Origin: an uncultured Bacteroidia bacterium
Lineage (GTDB): Bacteria > Bacteroidota > Bacteroidia > Bacteroidales > UBA932
DNA length: 64,000 bases
Direction of reading: 5' to 3'
Assembly (NCBI GenBank): GCA_902789445.1
Contig: CADAOB010000001.1
Coordinates: 1 to 64,000 of the forward strand
A model generated the notes under the pieces. It had not been told where the DNA came from, did not search any database, and saw only the letters and a list, made by a program, of their open reading frames with translations. Within the stretch, counting starts at the first letter, position 1, and every line of letters starts with the position of its first letter. The position numbers and the translations under genes were made by a program. Shown piece after piece: positions 60,329 to 64,000 of this stretch.

Positions 60329-60447
60329 TCAGATGGCGTCGTTGAGGCCATAAAGCCCCGGCCATAAAAACCGGCCCTTCTTATGTCCGACCCCCGGTGA
60401 AAACGCCCTTCGGCCATAAAACCGCTGGGATTTTATGGCTGGGAAGT
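60329..60447 (+). repeat. Copied dipeptidase 3' end plus CCATAAAA core, copy B
   Basis: 60329-60346 is a near copy of the 3' end of the C69 dipeptidase gene at 62164 (TCAGATGGCGTCGTTGAGG against TCAGAGGACGTCGTTGAGG). It is joined directly to the repeat core (60346-60447, tail GGGAAGT as in copy D). The AT-richer spacer 60448-60564 has no gene. Confidence 0.85.
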
Positions 60448-60564
60448 TATTCCATGATTATAGCCAATGCCGCGATAGCGAAATATCCTCGACCAAAGCT
60501 GCCGGAGGTATTCATATTTCTGACGCCATCCTTCTCGGTAAATATGAAATCAATTCAAATTATG

Positions 60565-60626
60565 CTTGCAAATCGGGCGGTCGTGTATTAACTTTGTGCT
60601 ATCCATAGCCACGGTGGCGTTGGAGA
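60565..60626 (+). promoter_or_regulatory. Promoter and conserved leader of transposase gene 2
   Basis: CTTG (60565-60568) and a perfect TAACTTTG (60589-60596) are spaced by 20 bp. The leader begins ATCCA at 60601 and contains AGCCACGGTGGCGTTGGAGA (60607-60626), identical to that before transposase gene 1. The conserved block starts where transcription should start, so it is a conserved 5' UTR. Confidence 0.72.
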
Positions 60627-60643
60627 TTTATGTGAAAAAGATT

Positions 60644-61597
60644 ATGGCTAAGGAACATTCTTATTTCGAGAAGGAGGAGCGGTGCAGGCGGGTTTTCGAA
60701 TGGACGTTGAAAAAATATGGAGGCGTGTGGCATCTGTGTACGCCGGGCGAAAAGCAGCCCGTCATTTTCAATGACAGGAAAGACTTCGTCTATGCGATGA
60801 CGCTGGTGGCGATGTGTGCCAATGATTGCCCGGGTATCCGGATCATCACCTTTGTGTTGATGAACAATCACGTCCATTTTGTCATCTGTGGTACACGGGA
60901 ACAGGTGTTGGAATTCTTCGCATTGTTCAAAAAGCGGCTCTGCCGTTACCTTTCTTCCAACGGACTTGTCGTCAACCTGTCTGCGTTTGATTGTGGAGAA
61001 CCGATTCCCATCGATAATCTGGAGTCGTTGCGCAACCAGATTGCTTATACGAACCGCAACAATTTCGTAGTGGATCCGGATCAGACGCCGTTCAGTTATC
61101 CTTTCGGAGCGAACAGCTACTATTTCCTCCCGATTGCCAAAGAACGGCAACAAGGCAAGTTCGGCGACTTGAGCATCCTGAACAAGAGAAAGTTCGTTCA
61201 CTCGAAGCAAATCGACTACCCGGATACATTTACGATTGTTGACGGATTCTTTTCCCCGATGAACTATTGCCGGCTGGACATCGGTGAAGGCGTGTTCCGG
61301 GATGCCCGTCACTACTTTCACAAGCTTTCGAAGAATATCGAGGCCTACCGGGACATTGCGGCTATGCTGGGAGACAGGGTTTTCTATACCGATGATGAAC
61401 TGCTGGATATCATCAGGCAATTTTGCAAGGAAAACTACAACGTCCATAAGGTTCATCTGTTAGGCTGGAGCGAAAAGATGGAGTTGGCCCGCACACTCCA
61501 TTTCGAGTACAACGCCGACAACGCTAAAATTGCCCGGCTGTTGAAACTTCCTGTCGAAACGCTGGATGCGATGTTCCCGATGCGTAAGAAGCCATAA
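60644..61597 (+). CDS. REP-associated Y1 (HUH) transposase-like protein 2
   Basis: A 317-residue paralogue of the protein at 23326, similar over its whole length (about half the residues by eye). It has DCPGIRIITF, the HUH motif NHVHFV (H76-V-H78), FFALFKKRLCRY, the probable nucleophile Tyr135 in LRNQIAYTNRNN, SYPFGANSYYF, VFRDARHYF and the C-terminal LHFEYNADNAKIARLLKL. The ATG at 60644 is chosen by alignment with the paralogue; an in-frame GTG lies at 60632. The stop codon is the TAA inside CCATAAA of repeat copy C, so gene and repeat are fused. GC is lower than neighbours. Likely a single-strand transposase acting on the CCATAAAA repeats. Confidence 0.85.
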   Translation: MAKEHSYFEKEERCRRVFEWTLKKYGGVWHLCTPGEKQPVIFNDRKDFVYAMTLVAMCANDCPGIRIITFVLMNNHVHFVICGTREQVLEFFALFKKRLCRYLSSNGLVVNLSAFDCGEPIPIDNLESLRNQIAYTNRNNFVVDPDQTPFSYPFGANSYYFLPIAKERQQGKFGDLSILNKRKFVHSKQIDYPDTFTIVDGFFSPMNYCRLDIGEGVFRDARHYFHKLSKNIEAYRDIAAMLGDRVFYTDDELLDIIRQFCKENYNVHKVHLLGWSEKMELARTLHFEYNADNAKIARLLKLPVETLDAMFPMRKKP

Positions 61598-61699
61598 ATC
61601 CCCGGCCATAATAATCGGCCTTCCTTATGGCTGACCCCCGGTGAAAACGCCCTTCGGCCATAAAACCGCTGGGATTTTATGGCCGGGGGGTCCAAGCTG
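61591..61699 (+). repeat. CCATAAAA repeat core, copy C, overlapping the transposase stop
   Basis: It starts at GCCATAAATCCCC, which supplies the last codon and the stop of transposase gene 2. The two hairpins and the GGGGGGTCCAAGCTG tail match copy A. Confidence 0.9.
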
Positions 61700-61790
61700 C
61701 CCGGTCGGGCCGGTCAGGCGGCACGCGATGGCCGACACGCTGATGGTCGGAGCCGGGTATGACGCAGAAAATGGCTGACTGTCGATGGAA

Positions 61791-61925
61791 TCAGAGGCCG
61801 TCGTTGAGGCGGTTGAGGCCATAAAGCCCCAGCCATAAAAACCGGCCCTTTTTATGGCTGACCCCCGGTGAAAACGCCCTTCGGCCATAAAACCGCTGGG
61901 ATTTTATGGCCGGGAAGTCCAAGCT
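61791..61925 (+). repeat. Second copied dipeptidase 3' end plus CCATAAAA core, copy D
   Basis: 61791-61818 is almost identical to the first 28 bp of the C69 gene end at 62164-62191 (TCAGAGG.CGTCGTTGAGGC then GGTTGAGG). It is joined directly to GGCCATAAAGCCCC and the core, whose GGGAAGTCC tail matches copy B. Confidence 0.9.
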
Positions 61926-61995
61926 GCCCGGTCGGACCGGTCAGGCGGCACGCGATGGCCGACCCGCTGATGATCGGAGCCGGGCGGGATGCGGA

Positions 61996-62094
61996 CAATG
62001 GCCTGTAGCCGATGGTGTAAGAACGCAGTTGCGGGTGGTTTTTCGGGCTGCGAGCATTTTTCTGCGAGCGGAATGAAAAACCAGAGCAATGGAG
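61996..62094 (+). repeat. 99-bp module with GCAGTTGCGGGTGG, copy 2
   Basis: Nearly identical to 60161-60259. After it the sequence runs through ACAAACGAGATGTCCGGTCG into the native 3' end of the C69 gene, the same order as between cores A and B. Confidence 0.88.
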
Positions 62095-62163
62095 CCCGGA
62101 TGACAAACGAGATGTCCGGTCGGAGCCGGGTATGACGAAGGAGATGGCTGACTGTCGATGGAA

Positions 62164-63855
62164 TCAGAGGACGTCGTTGAGGCGGTTGAGGTCTTTGGCG
62201 TTGCCGGTTTTGGACTTGTAGCGCTCGCCGGTGTCACGGCCGATGGCCTCGTAGAACGAACGGTCGTAGCCGGGTTCCGTGTAGCGGCCGGGGATGACGC
62301 GGCCGTCTTTCGACGGTTTCATGATCTGGTCGTTGTGCTTGACGATCAGCAGGCGGGCCAGCACATCCCAGCGCTGCATCATCATTTCCGCGTAAGAAGC
62401 CGTCTTCTGCGTCAGGTAGGCCACCGTTTCGCGCGGCGTCAGCTTGGCGACCGCCGCCGCCACGGAATCCTGCTCAGACGCATAGAAATCCTCCAGCGAC
62501 TGCTGCGCTTCCCGCAGGTCGCCGATCATCGCACTGTAGCGGGGATAGACCATGTTGGCCACGAAATTGTTCATCCAGAAGGCGCTCTTCTCGCTGAACC
62601 TATTGCTGATGTTGTTTTCCGGACGGAAAGGCGCCGGAACGTCGTTGACGCAGCAATAGACCGGAACGTAGGCGACCATGCTGGCGTCGTCGCAGTTGAA
62701 ATACATCACCCCGCCCACGGCGTCGGGCAGCCAGCCGCGCAGGTGTGAAACCAGCGTGAAGCCGCTCTGCTGCGTACCGATGGCCCTTTCGCGGAAATAC
62801 TTCGTCCCGTCTTCGCTCTCCCAGCTCATCGGAAGCGGACGGTAGGGGGAACTCCAGGGACCGGCGCTGATGTCGGCGGTCATGTCGAGCGGCGTACCCT
62901 CGTAGTGGTCGCGCATGTCGTTCATGATGTCGCGGACCGATACCTTCCGGACCGGCTTGATCCAGAGCGGCAGATGGTCGCAGGTCGCGAAATCGCCGTT
63001 GATGTAGGGCAGATACTTGTCCATCTCGGCCGGATCGCTGTGGTGCCGGAAGAAACTCCATACGCGCGCGTCGGCATAGCGGACCTTCTCGAACGAGATC
63101 GGGCAATAGGCGTCGCGGAAACTGAAATCTTCGTCCCGGCCGGAGAAGTAACCCATTTCCCGGGCGAAGGAGATGGCGTCAGCCGCATACATCGACTGGC
63201 CTTCCACTTCGTAGAAGCCCAGCTTCTTGTCGATCTTGCGGGCCTGCGGGAACTGGCGGATGCGGCAGATGTTGGCGTGGGCGCTGATGCAGTCGTCCGG
63301 GATGCGGACGGCCACCCAGACGGCGCCCTTCCGGCCCGGTCCCTTTCCGATGAATTCGAAGATCCAGGCCTCGTTCTTGTCGCAGACCGAGAGACTCTCG
63401 CCCGTGGCATTGTAACCGTACTCGGCCAGCAGGCCGGCCATCACCCGGATGGCTTCCCGGGCGGAGGCCGAGCGCTCCAGGGCCAGATGGATCATCGAGT
63501 CGTAGTCCAGGATCCCTTCCGGGTTCTGCAGTTCTTCCCGGCCACCGAAGGTGGTCTCGACGATGCTGACCTGTTTCTCGTTGATGTAGCCGATAACATT
63601 ATAGGTATATTCAACCTGGTCCACATACCCGCGGACCGGACCCCGGCCCCAGCTGCGGATGGCGATTTTCTCGCCGGGCGCATGGCGGCCGGCCGGCGTG
63701 CTGCGCAGCGACCCGGCAAAGCCGAAGCCGTCGCAGTTGTAGGTGCAGATGACCGATCCGTCAACGGAGGCGTCTTTGCCGACGATCAGGTTGGTGCAGG
63801 CGAAGCCCGCCGTTGCGCAGAGCAACGGCAGCAACGTCAGAAGGATTCGTTTCAT
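62164..63855 (-). CDS. C69-family dipeptidase, exported
   Basis: A 563-residue protein from the ATG at 63855 (MKRILLTLLPLLCATAGFA). The Ntn-hydrolase nucleophile Cys directly follows the signal peptide (FACTNLIVGKDASVDGSVIC). Family features include YTYNVIGYINEKQVSIVETT, SLSVCDKNEAWIFEFIGKGP and SMYAADAISFAREMGYF. A peptidase U34/C69 dipeptidase acting in the periplasm. The last codons (DLNRLNDVL, stop at 62164) are the source of the partial copies in the neighbouring repeat units. Confidence 0.93.
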   Translation of the reverse strand: MKRILLTLLPLLCATAGFACTNLIVGKDASVDGSVICTYNCDGFGFAGSLRSTPAGRHAPGEKIAIRSWGRGPVRGYVDQVEYTYNVIGYINEKQVSIVETTFGGREELQNPEGILDYDSMIHLALERSASAREAIRVMAGLLAEYGYNATGESLSVCDKNEAWIFEFIGKGPGRKGAVWVAVRIPDDCISAHANICRIRQFPQARKIDKKLGFYEVEGQSMYAADAISFAREMGYFSGRDEDFSFRDAYCPISFEKVRYADARVWSFFRHHSDPAEMDKYLPYINGDFATCDHLPLWIKPVRKVSVRDIMNDMRDHYEGTPLDMTADISAGPWSSPYRPLPMSWESEDGTKYFRERAIGTQQSGFTLVSHLRGWLPDAVGGVMYFNCDDASMVAYVPVYCCVNDVPAPFRPENNISNRFSEKSAFWMNNFVANMVYPRYSAMIGDLREAQQSLEDFYASEQDSVAAAVAKLTPRETVAYLTQKTASYAEMMMQRWDVLARLLIVKHNDQIMKPSKDGRVIPGRYTEPGYDRSFYEAIGRDTGERYKSKTGNAKDLNRLNDVL

Positions 63856-63862
63856 AAGAGAT

Positions 63863-64000
63863 TTACTTCCCGCCGAAGACGACATTCAGGCCCAGGCAGG
63901 CACTTTCGCTAAAGTTGTTGATGGGTATATGGTGTCTGCTGGTCTTGAGGGAAGCGGCGTTCAGCCCGAAAAACAGGCCCAGCCCGTTCTTCGGAATGAT
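63863..64000 (-). CDS. C-terminal end of a probable outer membrane beta-barrel protein (cut by window edge)
   Basis: The last 45 codons are visible, ending with SACLGLNVVFGGK and TAA at 63863. Alternating hydrophobic strands (GLGLFFGLNAAS, ACLGLNVVFGG) look like the final strands of a beta-barrel. The stop lies 7 bp before the C69 gene start, so the two are probably cotranscribed. The family cannot be named from this fragment. Confidence 0.5.
   Translation of the reverse strand: MIPKNGLGLFFGLNAASLKTSRHHIPINNFSESACLGLNVVFGGK

Overview
The window comes from a GC-rich member of the Bacteroidetes, most likely Bacteroidales. The supporting genes are GldH, RicT, a GlnN-type glutamine synthetase, a GH97 SusB-like enzyme, PorT-type barrels, DUF3109 and a Bacteroidetes-type orphan succinate dehydrogenase cytochrome b. 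Many genes are preceded by the Bacteroidetes sigma factor -7 box TAnnTTTG. Shine-Dalgarno sequences are rare. Genes are dense, mostly housekeeping, with 3-20 bp overlaps. No tRNA, rRNA or CRISPR was seen.

Layout. 1-2.2 kb is an AT-richer island: the start of a DUF3853-like gene and an AAA/DUF234 ATPase, ending at a possible tRNA-end att site with a strong terminator. 2.3-6.3 kb holds a palindromic element, an EF-hand/DUF3108 gene junction that looks damaged, and two exported peptidases. 6.4-12.2 kb is a TolC/adaptor/RND efflux operon closed by a PII-like gene. 12.2-14.1 kb holds trxA, a PorT barrel and a polyprenyl synthase. 14.1-19.1 kb (minus) holds trmB, gldH, ricT, holB, frr and pyrH. 19.2-22.7 kb holds sdhC without sdhA/sdhB, hemW and small conserved genes.

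22.7-24.9 kb is a Y1 (HUH) REP-associated transposase-like gene sitting in arrays of an exact 51-bp repeat. 24.9-32.5 kb holds DUF3109, TPR, U32, pnp and rpsO. 32.6-33.8 kb is a HigBA-like toxin-antitoxin pair bracketed by a second palindromic repeat family. 33.8-36.7 kb is a muropeptide-recycling operon (YkfC-like endopeptidase, dipeptide epimerase). 36.8-45 kb is a fatty-acid cluster (acpP, a LytTR regulator, fabH, fabF, fabZ, fabG) running directly into etfB, etfA and an acyl-CoA dehydrogenase. 45-50.6 kb holds glnA3, an AspT/YidE-type transporter and a trpB2 gene with a classical tryptophan attenuator encoding a 15-residue leader peptide with three consecutive Trp codons. 50.7-59.8 kb holds GH97, a zinc peptidase, ahcY, a dicarboxylate symporter, malQ and radA.

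59.8-62.2 kb is a second transposase-like gene of the same family, sitting in a different repeat family whose units carry copies of the 3' end of the neighbouring C69 dipeptidase gene. The most notable system is this pair of paralogous HUH transposases. Each sits in its own palindromic repeat array, and both share the same promoter geometry and a conserved 5' leader. A third palindromic repeat family flanks the toxin-antitoxin locus.
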